From Apoderus coryli (lineage: Eukaryota > Arthropoda > Insecta > Coleoptera > Attelabidae): a stretch of 64,000 bases of DNA. The notes beneath the pieces were generated by a model. The model was not told the origin of the DNA, did not search any database, and saw nothing but the letters and a program-made list of their open reading frames with translations. The stretch covers positions 8,934,260 to 8,998,259 of the forward strand of contig OU452205.1 in the NCBI GenBank assembly GCA_911728435.2, read 5' to 3'. This document shows, in pieces, positions 11,160 to 23,691 of this stretch (positions within the stretch are counted from its first letter, which is position 1; every line of letters starts with the position of its first letter). The translations under genes were made by a program, and so were the position numbers.

Positions 11160-11895
11160 AAGTAGGTAGGTAGGTAGGTTAAAAAGGAGCGGGCCTGTAC
11201 TCTTCTCAATGTTCTTAAGGAAGTCGATTATTTTGTTGGGTGAGCTTTCATTTAGACTCGCTGATAGAAGTGCTACTTCGCCAAATATTGCGAATCTGGG
11301 TCTAGCTACTGCTAGGCAAGAATGTACATAGTTCATCGGCACGCGGAAATTTCGAAGAGACCCAGCCTCGTGAGATGATGATTCAAACGACAATGACCTA
11401 TGTTTAGTCCAACCAGACAACGCAGATGAGATCTACTCTACCCTCTCTCTCTACCCAACCACTCCCTGGCCGTTAATTTCGATGGATAAATGACGTTCTT
11501 CGTATATACTAAACCTGGATAATTTTGCCAATGGTTCTGAAATTTTGTCATCATCCATTTATTAAGTATATATTCGGCAGTGCTAAATGATATGCCAGTC
11601 GCGGGTTCCGGTCCCATTATTTCTCATTTTGCCCCTTCTCTTGCCAGAGGGTCGGCTATTTTATTTACCTTTAGACCAGAGGGGCCAAGAAGTTAGACCA
11701 GAGTCAGATTATTGGTTCTCCTGATATTAGAGAGTCTGTTTTGACAATTCCACACTGTTCTTGATGAGCTTAGGGCTTTTATAACCGCATCAAAGGAGAT
11801 TTTGATTGACCTGGAATACAGTAGTGTGGGAGCCCAGACATTGTGTAAATTGATGTGAAACCATTCATCATACTCAACAATAGCACACATCTCAA
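11160..11895 (-). pseudogene. LINE RNase H and C-terminal region relic
   Basis: On the minus strand, IKALSSSRTVWNC and NNLTLV lead to KIADPLAREGAK, a stop, then MGPEPATGIS: the end of an RNase H domain as found in R1/jockey-type LINEs. Further on come IGHCRLNHHLTRLGL and, in another frame, SCLAVARPRFAIFGE then SSPNKIIDFLKNIEKS, the C-terminal tail after the Cys/His region. The element ends in (CCTA)n, seen as TAGG units at 11162-11180 on the plus strand. It is 5'-truncated near 11895 and carries several frameshifts. Confidence 0.78.
11162..11180. repeat. (TAGG)n microsatellite
   Basis: Four or five TAGG units (plus strand) abut the 3' end of the minus-strand LINE relic, consistent with a simple-repeat LINE tail. 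The unit is not the insect telomere pentamer TTAGG. Confidence 0.8.
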
Positions 11896-12009
11896 TCGAG
11901 ACAGATAGTTACATCCAAATAGAAAATGAAGAACGAAAGAAGCATACTTTACTGCTGGCCAAATATATAATATACCTATGTATATATATTGGATGCATCG
12001 ATATATGTC

Positions 12010-13299
12010 TCCAGTGAGATGTGTTTGCAGTTGTGTGGTTCTTGTGTCTACTGAGACTTGTACGGTTGAAATGGTCCAACACATTCATGAAATGACTGAT
12101 CAGGGGCACTCTGTTGTGGCTTTGATGTTCGACCTTTCCAAGACCTTTGACACCATAGATAAATCGTTTGTAATTAAACAAATCGAATCCACGGGGTTAA
12201 GATATACTATCAACAACTGGATTTGCTCATATCTGAGTGACCGACGAATATCAGTTAAAGTGAACAACTGAGACGTGGACATAGGCGTTCCCCAGGGTAG
12301 TGTACTGGGACCTCTGTTGTTTCTGTTATACGTCAACCCACTTCCCATCAAACACGCTAGATTATTTATGTACGTGGACGACACCACAATAGTGGTTTCC
12401 GATAAGAGTGAGGAGGAATTACAGAGAAAGATAACCTTTATTCTGGATCGGTTTGAACAATGGTGTTTAAAAATAGGGTGATTATCAACCATAGTAAAAC
12501 AGCTGCTGTCCAATTTTAAATCAGAATCTCTTTTTAATACATTCACTAAAATATAAAATGAATACATCATCTCTAATAGCGATATAATACGGTATAATAT
12601 ATCTTTTTATATCTCATAACATTACAGTATGGGAAAGAGCCTTCGATATGTCCAGAGTCTTTATAACCCAAAAAAGAATTCTACGAATAGTTTTTAACCT
12701 ACCCTAGAACTTCTCTTATAGAGATACTTTTAATTATTTTAATATTTTAGCGGTCACTGGTATATATTTATATAAGATCCTGACCTATATATATATAAAT
12801 GTGCAAACATTCCCAACTACTGGGGGATTGTACCTTCCTAGAGCAGGTCATGAATACTATAAACGATGCCCGTGCTATTCCGGAAAATAAAAGAGAAACA
12901 CCAATAATAAAATTTAAAAACAAACTTAAAACATTTTTAGCGGATGGTGTTTTTTATACACAATTTACAATTCGAGTATTTTTAGCTATAACTTTTAAAA
13001 TTTGTGGTTATGTAATTAATTATTATACTTTATATGTTTTGTATATTTTAAGATTTTATTTTGGTTTGTCTCGGTTTATGATTTAGGCATATACGAGTAT
13101 GTTTCGGACTGAATTAAATCGAGAGATATATAATCAATGAATTAGTTGTTAATGGTTTGTCCAAACCGAATTATGTTGCGAGTTTGGACGGTTTTTATTG
13201 TGATATTAGATTAATCTGAGTTTGTTAGTTCATAGTTGACTTGTCAATGTACAAAGTTTTGTATTTTTTGAATGACCAATAAAATATTATTATTACATT
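12010..13299 (+). pseudogene. LINE reverse transcriptase relic, third family
   Basis: STETCTVEMV begins near 12045. Then come VVALMFDLSKTFDTID (motif A), SYLSDRR, an in-frame TGA, IGVPQGSVLGPLL (PQG block), and LFMYVDDTTIVVS (motif C, with Tyr-Val-Asp-Asp) near 12370. A one-base loss near 12478 shifts the frame. Downstream fragments VFITQKRILRIVFNL (about 12650) and FKNKLKTFLADGVFY (about 12920) are the RT C-terminus. The 3' UTR ends near 13299 in an AATAAA-like box and ATT units, a different tail from the TAAA-tailed families. Confidence 0.87.
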
Positions 13300-14228
13300 T
13301 CCCTCTTGGTATATATTTATCTTATTATAGGGAGGTCGATATTTGTAGCTGGTCACGAATATTGTATTTTAACGAGCTTATAATAAGCGCGTAACGAAAA
13401 ATTATTAGACTAGGACTCTGCTACATTGTACATACTTCTGTGTAGGTACAGTCAGTAATCTTATTAGCTATGCCAACAAAAATATGTCTATTTCAAACAT
13501 TTCCCCAATGATTATTGACAACCAAATATACCACTAAACGCATAAATTCTACGAATTGATAATCATGATAGGTATTTATTGTAATAATAACTATATTCCA
13601 TAGTTAAACGATATTTTTTATTAACTATCCGTTTTCTAATTCTTATAATTTAATAAAATAAATGTGTTGATTTTTACAATGCGATAAGCTGTATAACAAA
13701 CGGTACATTTACTTCTGATGACTATAATAAAATCAATTTACTTGAATGATCCTACATATTTATAAATTTATAATACAAAAAAAAATAACTTTTAATAAAT
13801 AATTATTGATAATTGGTTAATCATTGTTATGGTCAATTAGTGAAATCACATAGATGTTACTTATTTGCACATTTTATTTGTATAATAATAATCATTAGTG
13901 TTTGTTAAAACTAATTTTATAATAGTAGAGATTTTAATATTGTAATGCATTGGAATGTTGATAGAATGAGTAGTACATGCGGTGGTAATAGATATATTTC
14001 TGCACTCATGAAGTTTAATTAGTGGACTTTGTTACAATGTAACAGCAAACAAAAATCTAGGATTTTCCAGAAATTAACAATTGTTGGTTACATTAAGCTA
14101 ATAAAAAGGCGCACGATGAGGTCCTGTATTATTTTTAATATAAATATTATATCATCAAATCTTTCAAAAACTAATCAACAGCTCTTCACGATACTTTACC
14201 GATGCCATAATTTTATTTAAAGGGACCA
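13300..14228. other. No feature seen
   Basis: AT-rich spacer with only short frames and no recognised domain. Confidence 0.55.
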
Positions 14229-14537
14229 TTAAAACATACGTTGATCCACCACCAAAATTGAAACCAGTAGCTTTAATATAATTGTTAAATATGAACAAGC
14301 TGGGGTGTGACAAGGATTAGTCATCCGTTTGGTCAAGTGCATGCAGCGTCCATGTTTCTCACGTCTTTCACATGTCAGAATTGTGATGTTAGATGATCTA
14401 AATGCTTGTATATAAAGCTGTGCTCTATAATTGATGCTACCACTCCACTTTGAATATGGATAACATTCTTTAATTAAAATAAATATTCTTTTACCAAGAG
14501 AAGGGGGAGAGACTTCTACTAAATGCATTTGTGCTAC
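14229..14537 (-). CDS. Unrecognised candidate exon with Cys motif
   Basis: A minus-strand frame stays open for about 100 codons from an acceptor-like aataaaacag (just above 14537) to a stop at 14229. Its C-terminal half holds TCERREKHGRC and then NPCHTPACSYL, a spaced set of Cys with an HGxC and a PCxTPAC pattern reminiscent of disulfide-rich extracellular modules. The end is hydrophobic (TIILKLLVSILVV). I do not recognise the family. No donor or second exon was found, and it could be a relic or a chance frame. Confidence 0.35.
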   Translation of the reverse strand, partial: VAQMHLVEVSPPSLGKRIFILIKECYPYSKWSGSINYRAQLYIQAFRSSNITILTCERREKHGRCMHLTKRMTNPCHTPACSYLTIILKLLVSILVVDQRMF

Positions 14538-14599
14538 CTGTTTTATTCAAAATATTCTTTATAGAACAAAAAGACACATGTCTTTTCGTAATGAAATTC

Positions 14600-16404
14600 A
14601 TGTTTACCTTATCGATTAACGAATAAGATACTTGTACAATAATAAAAACAGTTTTATATTATTATCTGTTTCAATCATTCGAAACGCAAAGTAGAACATA
14701 AAAATTATAATAGAACAAAAGATTTTATCTTAACTCTAGGTAGGTATACATAATTTTTTTTTCTGTTATAATCTCATTTAGCATATAGTTAGTAATGGTA
14801 ATAACAAATACAGATACAGCTTTTGTAACTCATTTGTCTAAATTTAATTGCTCAATATACAAATAAGATTTATATAAAAAAATATATACCTACATTATTA
14901 CACAATCACGATTTTTTATGTTGTGAATAATAAATAGTTGTTATTTATTTTGATTACTATATAATATAAAAATAATTTCTCAGAAACAATAAAAGCTTAA
15001 AATAGCAAAGTTTGAAATTTTATGTTGTTACATTGTAGTTATTCAATTAGTTTTTCCTTTGATATGAAACTTCCGTTTTAGGGTATAAAACTTTAACTGA
15101 AATAATAACAAATAAAATACTTTGCTCCGCGTATCATTACTCGAATTGTTATATGCCAAACATGTTCGGAACATCAATGTCAAGGTAAGAGAAAAATTAT
15201 TTGTAATTAAAAAAGATTGGTTGACCTACCGTTTTGTGAAAAACTAGAGATTTAATATTACCGAACGCACAACTTGGGATTAAAGTATATTATTATATAG
15301 GGTACAACCCATGAACATAATTTTATTATTTTCCTTTTATTAATCATACAAGTATGACTTAGTAGTTTTAAATTTAATTAAAAGATCCAATTTTAATTTT
15401 GAACGGAATGGCATTTTACAAGATCAAATTAAACTAACACAATTAGCAAACAGCTTCATGATTGACATTAAATCTCGAAAAACCTTCTTCTATAATGGCG
15501 AGTTATTTATTAATTTGTGTTTAAGTCAGCTTATATCCAAAAATTCAAAAGGAAATGATAATTTATGCAATAAATGAAAAATGATCATTATCATTAATTT
15601 TAATCAACACTCCACTTCAACATGGATTACTTTAGAAAAATTTATCTGAAATAATTGTCTAAGACAAAAACTTCCTACAGTTTTAAGATATGTGTTGACG
15701 TTGTTGCCTTTATTGTTTTAATTGGAAGTAGGCAATTCTTACTTCAACTTAAATTTGGCTTGTTGAGTTTGGCCTCGATTTCAGAAAGTTAATTGTTGTT
15801 TTAATATTGAGCATTTAAACTAATGAAAACGCAGGCTCATGTTGCAAACGGCCAACACTCGTAAGAAATATGTGTCAGTTCATGGTCGTTGCACAATATA
15901 CTATTCTAAAAAAAAATATCTAAAAACACCGTTGGATTCCTCCTAAAAAAATTCATAAATAGAGAAGTTACTGTATCTTGTCAACAGTTGAAGCATGTAG
16001 GTTACTTTTTCTCTAGCTGTACCTACATATTTATTTTTATAGATTTCATTACAAGAGTCTTCTTTATAATTAATCATATATGAATATAAAATTCATATAA
16101 GATAACAAACGAAGAAAAAATATAATTGCAAGCAAGCAAAAAACTTACTACTAATTAATGAGAAATTCCGGTAGTTTAAGTATGTCAATCACAACACAAC
16201 AAATTTCACCTAGTAATAGCTTTGTGATCCAATACATTCTCAAGTGCAGCTAAATCTTAACATATATTAGGACGAATATTCTTACCAATATAGGAGACAA
16301 ACACAGCGTAAATCAATATACGCAACACTGCACTGGAAAAAACTCTTTAATTGCCAGGAAAAGTAACAATAGACTGTGAGAGATATACCATAATTTTTGA
16401 AGCA
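14600..16404. other. No feature seen
   Basis: AT-rich sequence with stop codons in all frames and no repeat structure that I could match elsewhere in the window. Confidence 0.55.
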
Positions 16405-17100
16405 AATACTAAAGGGTTTATTTATCTACACCTCAAGTCAACCTTATGATTGGATAGGGTCGTCATTACAGACAATACATTACATTACTATTATTACAAT
16501 TCAATAAAAGATAAATAAAACCTGCAATACATACAAAAAACACAGAACAACATTTAAATGTAAATATCATGTTAAGATGTCAAACAAAATGCACAAAACA
16601 AAGAAAGAAAGAAAGAAAGAGCAAACATAAGCACGGTCAGCTTAAGAATTAAAAAATTCTGACAAACTATAATAACACTTGTCATTCAAATAATTTTTAA
16701 GTTTTCTTTTAAAAATATTTTCAGTTTTTGAATTTTTTATTTCATCAGGTATTTTATTAAAAACGTAAGAACCTGCACATATAGGCGACTTCCTGAACAT
16801 TGTAAGGTTATATTTATCGATGTAAATGTTATCTCTATTTCTAGTTGCGTAGTTGTGAGTAGGTCTTTTTAACTCAGTTTTCATTCAAAGCACATGAAGC
16901 CCTATTTTATATACATACACACATGAGAGAGTCAATATTTTATGTTTTCTAAACGTTTCTCTACAAGATTCCAGATGCTTCAAATTAAAAACTCGATTAA
17001 AAATAACTCGCACATTTCTCTTCTGCAGAACAAACACACGTTGTATATCCACACTATGACCCCACGGAATAACACCATACGACAATCTAGATCTAGAGTA
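16405..17100 (-). pseudogene. LINE RT C-terminus with 3' UTR
   Basis: On the minus strand, LSYGVIPWG, VFVLQKRNVRVIF and LKHLESCRETF are followed after a single in-frame TGA by THNYATRNRD, CAGSYVFNKIPDEIKN and FKRKLKNYLNDKCYYSLSEFF, ending at 16642. This is the thumb and C-terminal end of a non-LTR RT, well preserved apart from one stop. The 3' region to about 16405 contains a (TTTC)n run (16600-16621) and an AATAAA-like end. It is 5'-truncated at about 17100. Confidence 0.85.
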
Positions 17101-17339
17101 TACAAGTGCATAATTTTAGAGAATTCCTTAGGACCGACACAGCAAAGCACACACGGCTAAGCTCCGAACACAGTTGACCTATATGGCTTTCAAATGGCTT
17201 GAAGAACAATAGGGAAACTGTACAATATAATATAAAAAATTATCCGTAGTGCGACATCAAAATTATTCTGATAGTCCGCCATTTTAGAGCTGAGTTCCAA
17301 CGTTATCAGTTCACAGATGGTATAGGAATGCCTAAAGAC

Positions 17340-17480
17340 AAATTTAACGAATTTAATCAGAACAACAGAGTTTCTCTATGGGTTGAACACTCAACACCCA
17401 GGCACTTGCGAATTAGAACAAATGAGGAAGCCAACAAGATAGCACGAGAGGGTACTACAACACCCTCTGTCTGAGCAAAT
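17340..17480 (+). pseudogene. LINE RNase H fragment
   Basis: LWVEHSTPRHL, then NEEANKIAREGTTTPSV and a stop. This matches the layout of the RNase H C-terminal block (WVPGH, then GNE..AD..AR.G) of R1/jockey-type LINEs, with the Gly-His of the first motif lost. It is a short isolated scrap, independent of the RT relic that follows. Confidence 0.55.
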
Positions 17481-17514
17481 TTATGACATATTATAAAATA
17501 GCACCTACAAAGAA

Positions 17515-18330
17515 ACTGACAAAGCAATACAGATGACACCCAACTTTATATGTATTTCTCGCCTGAAAAATTTGTGGAATCCTCTGCAAAAATTAATTTA
17601 GATTTATTAAAGCATTAAAGCATCTAAAGATCACTGTCCAGGAATAAACCCCAAAAAATCCGAACTTTTATTGTTTGGAAATTACAATTTTAGGTCCAAT
17701 TTTTGTGATTTTGTTGATATAAGAGTGGACAATACCAAGCTAGAAAGCGTAAAATCAGCCCGTAACCTGGGACTGATTCTTGACAATGACCTGCGATTTT
17801 CGGAGCATGTAAGTAAATGTATCAAAAAAGCTTTTTGTAATCTGAAAATGTCGAGTTTTAGATTACCAAACTAGGAATATACTGTGTGACTCCCTAGTGT
17901 TATCGCATTTTAATTTTGCTGATGCTGTCTATGGTCCATGCCTGACAAAAAAGGTAAGTGGTCGAATTCAACTGATGTAGAATTCTTGTGTAAGATTGAT
18001 TGGGGGAATAAGGAGGGGAGAACGAGGCGTCACCGCCAAATTGATGGCAATTTTTGAAAGAGCCTTTTCCTATAATGTAGCTTGCATCTATAACAAGGTG
18101 CCCTATGATGTAAAACTATTAAAGGGGTATCGTATTAAACAAACAGTAAATAATCTATACACAGATTTGTATAAAGTTTATTGAAGTGCAAGATTGATGT
18201 TGTTGATTGACGTATTTTTCTTTTGATTTTGTTTGTTACTTATTATGGCTATTACCTATTAATTAATTGATTTGTTGGATTATATTGTGATTGATAATTG
18301 ATACTTTGGTTAAGTTAAGAAGTATAAACT
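17515..18330 (+). pseudogene. LINE RT palm-to-tail relic
   Basis: Begins at motif C (DDTQLYMYFSPEKFV, about 17528-17575). Then come GINPKKSELLLFG, SARNLGLILDNDLRFSEHV, and after a stop a frame with LSHFNFADAVYGPCL. It ends in FSYNVACIYNKVPYDVK and KQTVNNLYTDLYKVY with a stop at 18184. The 3' UTR runs to about 18330. It is 5'-truncated exactly at the catalytic loop and has at least three frame breaks. Confidence 0.83.
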
Positions 18331-19079
18331 TCAACTTCGCCATTTGTAAAATGTCGAACGTTTCATGGGGAAATGGTTTTTGGACAGCCGCTCTGTTTGT
18401 TCAGCGATGGGACCAAGAAACTCCTCATCATTTAACAAAAATGTATTTCTAATGAACGAAACTACGTAGAAAAATATCACTAATAAATTTGTACAGCAAA
18501 TTTCAAATTTATCCCTCGTAGAATTGTTTACATAACATATTTTCAATGTATACTATTAGGTGTATCAAAGCTATTTAATTTAAACTCTGTTTTCAAAACA
18601 TTACACCATATACAAACGTAATCTTCTGGAGTGAGCAGGTATCGCCTTATGTACTCATATACATTTGACACTATAAAGTTGCAGAATAATTTAAAACGCC
18701 TCGTAAATTCTCCATGTAACATTGTTAGTATTTGTTCCGCTTTATAAGCTGCTTTCATAATACCCCCTTGTTATTAAATGGATTTAATTTAAATCCGTGG
18801 CTGTTTATTACTCTATAGTTACAGTGTTATAGATGTAGTTTTAAGGATAGGAAAATAAATTAAATGGATTTCGTGAGTAGAATAACGCTTAGTTTCTTTG
18901 CAATTTTCAAATGTTTTCATATGCAATTCACCGAAAGCCGAAACACTAGCACTAAATCTGCTTTACGCTATTCTGAGAAATGTTTTATATCAATCATACA
19001 TTATACAAGTGTATTTCTCTCGATTTGTTGATATTTTCTGTACTAAAAGATTTTGTACGACAATTTGAAATTCTATAGC
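18331..19079. other. No feature seen
   Basis: Two short minus-strand frames (18331-18546, 18543-18758) show no domain. Nothing else is supported. Confidence 0.5.
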
Positions 19080-19240
19080 ACTCGAACATTGGCTAAACAG
19101 TAATGTAAGACCAATTGCAATTTTCCTGGTTATACAGGGAGCCTTCGATAACGTTTTAACGAAATCAACACTAAGCGCACTGAGGTAGGGTGGGCCGAAA
19201 AATGTTTTTAAATAAAAAAGGGCTAGCGCAGAAAAGTTGT
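19080..19240 (+). pseudogene. RT motif A fragment of a LINE
   Basis: IAIFLVIQGAFDNVLTKST followed by LSAL fits motif A of R1/jockey-type reverse transcriptases (FLDIEGAFDNV), with the first Asp changed to Val. The neighbouring residues are consistent, but the fragment is only about 50 codons. The minus-strand frame at 18990-19268 is its shadow. Confidence 0.55.
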
Positions 19241-19499
19241 GTCTTGAGCTGCTTAAAAAATTACTCAAAAAAAAAAACTAAATCTAGCCGGGCCCCTAGG
19301 GGTGTGAAGAATATGAAAATTTAACTTTCAAAAATCAGTCAAGGCTAGTAAGCAAATGGTAGTAGACTATCTTATCTACAATCATTGAAATTTTGTTTTC
19401 AAATATTTTAATATTTGCTATAGCAAAATGTAAGTTTTTATATCTCGCCATATCACATCAATGATCCGTTAAGTGAATAAAAATTCAACTTCAAAATGT

Positions 19500-19665
19500 T
19501 AACAGAACCGAAAGTTTGTCGATTAAAGGCCTCTATTTCGATGGAAGGAAGCACAAAACAAGGTATTATGAGAACAATCGCCAAATCATAAAACATGAAG
19601 AGCACATAGGAATTATTAAAGCACCAGCAGACTTATGTAACACACAAATATATACAGAATTTTGA
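19500..19665 (+). pseudogene. Fragment of an insect transposon-type protein
   Basis: An open stretch reads IKGLYFDGRKHKTRYYENN, then KHEEHIGIIKAPADL, ending in a stop at 19664. A DGRKxKT block followed by EEH is a recurring signature of uncharacterised repeated insect proteins of probable transposon origin; this association is from memory and is tentative. No initiation codon is in frame. Confidence 0.35.
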
Positions 19666-19989
19666 ATAAATAAATATTTCTTTGTAACAAGTGTTTATTT
19701 GAACAAAAGTATCAGATATCGCAAGTACATATTATTTATTTGGATAGAGCATATCATATATTTCATATAAATAAAGGTTTATTCGGAATAAAACATAGTA
19801 GCAGCACCTTTGGGCCAAGTACATGGAATCATTCTTCAAAATTTCTGATGCTATAGTTCAAGCAAACAAATATAAATATCCTTTCATTTTCGGGCCAGTT
19901 AGCAAGTAAGTATAAGTATAAAGAAAAATAAATATTTGCTTATATCAAACAAATATTAGATGGGTATTTCAAATAAACCATATATTTTT

Positions 19990-20085
19990 AAGTACTTGGG
20001 TTGTTTGTCGTATGCCGACGACATAGATATAGCAATAACGCGAGAGTTTGATGCACATGTTGGAAAGGCTAAAATATGTCCCTTT
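19990..20085 (+). pseudogene. RT motif C fragment (YADD)
   Basis: LGCLSYADDIDIAITREFD reads as the catalytic YADD loop of a non-LTR RT with the following strand, and AHVGKAK after it fits the next helix. Flanking sequence is unrecognisable. It may belong to the same decayed element as 19080-19240. Confidence 0.5.
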
Positions 20086-20609
20086 TCAGAGATTTATTTG
20101 TTTCCTTAAAAAAATTCTTTATGAAGGAAAAGAACATCTAGAGATCCGTCTAGCCTAGCATATTTCCTTCCTTCCTGTTACTCATTAAGTAAATTTCAAG
20201 CATATAGAGGTGTTTTCCTCAGAAACTTACGAAAAACCATGACCTCAATGATGTATTCATAAATCTAACCCGCGACATAAACTTGATATATCATTTTCTA
20301 AATCATTTTTGACAGAAGTCAACTATTATAAATATAGTGATACTCTTATTTTTTACATGAAAGATAGTTTTCGAAATTAATGGCCGGTTTTGCAATGCAG
20401 GTATTGCTTGGCAAACGAATCTGTGACAACGCAAGGAATGCGGACAAAAAAATCATATGTTGCCAAATTTAACTACAAAAAATCGCTATTTCTAGAAAAG
20501 AAGTAGTATTAATTTGAAAATCGATTTTTTACAATTACAAATAATAATAATGAAAAAAGCTCAGCATTAAGTGGATGTTTGTTTAATTTTTATTTAATAA
20601 CTAAAATTT

Positions 20610-20885
20610 TTACCACTGAATATTAAAATAGGGAAAATAAATTACGATCTTCTGTAAAATCGGCAATACCACGCGAAATAGGTAGTTAGACGCCGCCTGA
20701 ATGATTCTAATTGGTGCGTAGACCCTCGCACTTTTTGTCGCCATGCGGGTGTTCAAGGCGCAATTGGTGGAAACTGAGTTCTTCCCCGCAATTGTTGCCG
20801 CCCCTCGTAGTAATATTGAATCAGCCAGTGGCAGAGTGGTGTTATTTATACTTTTGTTGTCGTGTATGAGTTGCAATATTATCAA
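20610..20885 (-). other. 91-codon ORF, copy-2 counterpart
   Basis: Homologue of the ORF at 4352-4627, antisense to the transposase relic. It has the same length, start and end, with two compensating three-base indels and a handful of substitutions. No recognisable domain. Confidence 0.3.
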
Positions 20886-21224
20886 ATATTATATGAAATT
20901 ATTATTGTATATTTAGTGTTCTGTTACTTTAATGTTTTAGGTTCAAAACAATTTTTCTTTGTTCTTGTAGAAATATAAGCTTACACATTGTTTGTTGTGT
21001 ATTAAGGCATCAAAACTGGAAATTTGTATTGAATCTACTTAGAATTTTGGTATTTTAAAGAGTAACAACATAATCGTGACAGAAGTTAACACTATGCCAA
21101 AATTACACAGTGTCCAAAAATCCTCTGAACAATAAATTTTTCAATACCGTTCTCGATTTGTGATATTTCTAAAACTAAGACTGTGAAGTCTCGTATGTCA
21201 TTTAAAAGGAACAAAAAGATGCAA

Positions 21225-21546
21225 TTTTAGTGGCTAAAAAAAGCAGGGTACTTCGATTTAAAAAAACATCTCTTAGAACGCCTCCGTATATGTGTGAGTT
21301 AAACCCAATAGAGTTAACTTACGCAAAGCTTAAATTAAATATATAAGAATCCGCAATACAACCGGAAATTTCAACCTAACTACATTAAAAGAAGTTCTTA
21401 ATATCCAGTAATGATTGGAATAGTTTTTGCCGACATCTAAAGGAGTTGGAAGAAGAATTTTGGAGGAAATTGAACACATAATAACTTTAGGACAAGATGA
21501 CGACAGCGAGACTGATAATGATGATGCTCAAGTTGACGAAATCTAA
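21225..21546 (+). pseudogene. Tc1-like (DDE) transposase C-terminus
   Basis: WLKKAGYFDLKKTS runs directly into LRTPPYMCELNPIELTYAKL, the conserved PPY-x-C-E-LNPIE block around the last acidic catalytic residue of IS630/Tc1-type transposases. After a stop and frame change the C-terminal tail reads GVGRRILEEIEHIITLGQ, then an acidic Asp/Glu/Asn-rich end with a TAA at 21544-21546. At least two frame breaks separate the blocks. Confidence 0.8.
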
Positions 21547-22079
21547 CAGATTGCCACCTTCTATAAAGTAATACTAATTATGATCGTTATAGTTAATCGA
21601 AATTTTTAGAACAGTTAATAATAGTTTCTAAACGTGACTTAAAGCAACAAAAAGATCCAAGATATTTTAATTATTTTCGATCAGTGTTACGTTGTTTTAG
21701 ATTTTTTTGTTTATATCAAGAAAAATTACCAAAGTATTTAATTTATTTCGTTAAGTTGTTTTAGAATGTTTTTGTTTTTCATAAGAACGTTTTTTTTCAT
21801 TTTTGGTATGCAAACTTTAGTACATATTTAAAATAAAATAAAATAAATAAAATACTTCTTGGGTGTTATAGCTTAATAGCAGTAGGTGCTTTTACCAAAC
21901 ACGTGAAGAACTTTTCATTAAATTTAATTTTTTAGTAACACATAAATGTTTATTAATTATTACTAAACTTTTACAACGTACGCCGCTGGAAATTTTATGA
22001 ATGAAATCAGCCATGTTTTATTACAACTGCATTCCCCTTGCCGACGCCGCGCTGTTACAAATCAATTTGCCAGACAATA

Positions 22080-23691
22080 TATACCTAGATTAACACTATA
22101 TCTAGAATATTTCGAAAAAATGTGTTCTACAATAATTATAGTATAACTTTATTTTCAGTATAAACCAGAGTATAAGTTATCCCTCGAAATTCGACTGGAT
22201 ATACTCGGAATAATGGTATTCCCACTCTCCATTGGTTAGTTATGAAAGGTCTCTTTGTGGTAGTATAAACATAACCTTATTTGCCAAACATAATATATGT
22301 TTTCTACGTTTAACGAGTGCAGCTTTGTAATTGTGTAAAAATATATTATACTTTTTATCCATTATTGTATTATATAAAATATGCATAACACATTATAATT
22401 CCGGCAAATTAAAAAAACTTCGATACGATTCGGGTTTTGACTTATGCGTTATGTTGTTTTTTGTCTATCAATTAATTAGAACTACTACTGTCTATTGGAG
22501 CTATTCTTATTCCATCCTTTGCAAAAGCATTGTAAAACGCTCTCGAATAAATCGAAGTATAAGATATTCCAATAATAACTAGACTGCACTTTCTACCTGT
22601 ATTGTCCAACCGGCCCTAAGTGAGTCAAAAACAGTTGAAGATAGACATATATGGTATTCTATCAAGCACAGTTTAGAATACACTTATATATTATTATTTA
22701 TATTTACAGGGTATTGTACCCTGTATATATTAAATTCCTAACTACGCACGGGATAAAAAAAAACTAAAACTATCCCGAATTATTTCTATATTATACGATG
22801 AAAAATAAAAGAGTTTTGCCGTTTAAACCGTGGAAATGCTAATTTGAAGGTACTGTTTATCCATATACGTATTCCTATGGAATTCAATTATTCGTGTTAA
22901 TGATCAAAGATACGAATCAACTTTGTTTTTCTATAATTTATGACTTTTACATAAAAACTACATGTTTTACAACACTAGTTTATTACCTATTCAATTTTTA
23001 ATAAGAATATCTCTTATATAAGTTTATCTCTAGGTTGTATTTGAAATATTCTCTACAACCAACATCACAAATTTCAATTGCTATAAAGGTAAGGTTAGTT
23101 TAGTTTACATTTAATTTGACCAAAATACTATGTTTAGGAAGAAAATCGTGCAAAATTATTGAACGTGGTCGTAGCAACTCAAAATAAACAGATACAACAC
23201 GAATGTTGTATAGTCATAGATTAGAATTGATTTTACGCAATATGTAGGAAAGAATAATGGGTATCAGATTGGGACTCTACATTTGCACTATGCTTGTTTA
23301 TTTAAATTTTGTCTTGTTTTTGCTCAACCCACTCAAAATCTATAGTTTTTGCCCAAGTCTTAATAAATTTCGAGGGACATTTGTGGTATAGTGTTATATT
23401 TAGATACATATTTTATTCTTTAAATTTATTTAAAGCAATAATTATTATTCTTTGACTGCAAACTGGTAACCAATTTAGTTATTTTGTATTATTATCCTCT
23501 TCTACCACCAGATACGATATTACTCAAATTTTTCATCAATAATATCAAAAATGAATAACTCCTAATATATTAAAATTATATCATAATATGCATTTTTGAG
23601 CAAATTACAAAAAATGTTACCAAGGTATGTTTTAAACTACTGACTGCACTAAGTCATTGTTCCTTTCGTTGTAGAAAATATATTTATTTAT
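22080..23691. other. No feature seen
   Basis: AT-rich, no recognised domain; the frame at 22331-22582 has no motif. A paired word (gggtattgtaccctgtatata, near 22710-22732) forms a small dyad only. Confidence 0.5.

Larger units (their letters stand above)
20404..22077 (+). mobile_element. Tc1-like DNA transposon, copy 2
   Basis: Terminal repeats TTGCTTGGCAAAC and the reverse complement of TTGTCTGGCAAA, flanked by TA at 20402-20403 and 22078-22079. At 1674 bp it is the more complete copy of the family at 3566-4837, lying about 16 kb away in inverted orientation. It keeps the 3' end of a transposase gene (21225-21546) and about 400 bp of downstream untranslated sequence missing from copy 1. Both lack the transposase N-terminal and first catalytic regions, so they look like internally deleted derivatives of a larger element. 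Confidence 0.87.

Noticed and set aside
11162..11180. Insect telomere repeat
   Set aside because: The unit is TAGG, not TTAGG, and it abuts a LINE 3' end, so it is a LINE tail.
12100..12570. 156-codon minus-strand ORF
   Set aside because: It is the antisense shadow of the LINE RT relic on the plus strand, whose motifs (SKTFDTID, VPQGSVLG, YVDD) are unambiguous.
18925..18960. gccgaaacac with an upstream caccgaaa as a hammerhead relic
   Set aside because: No CTGANGA box in range.
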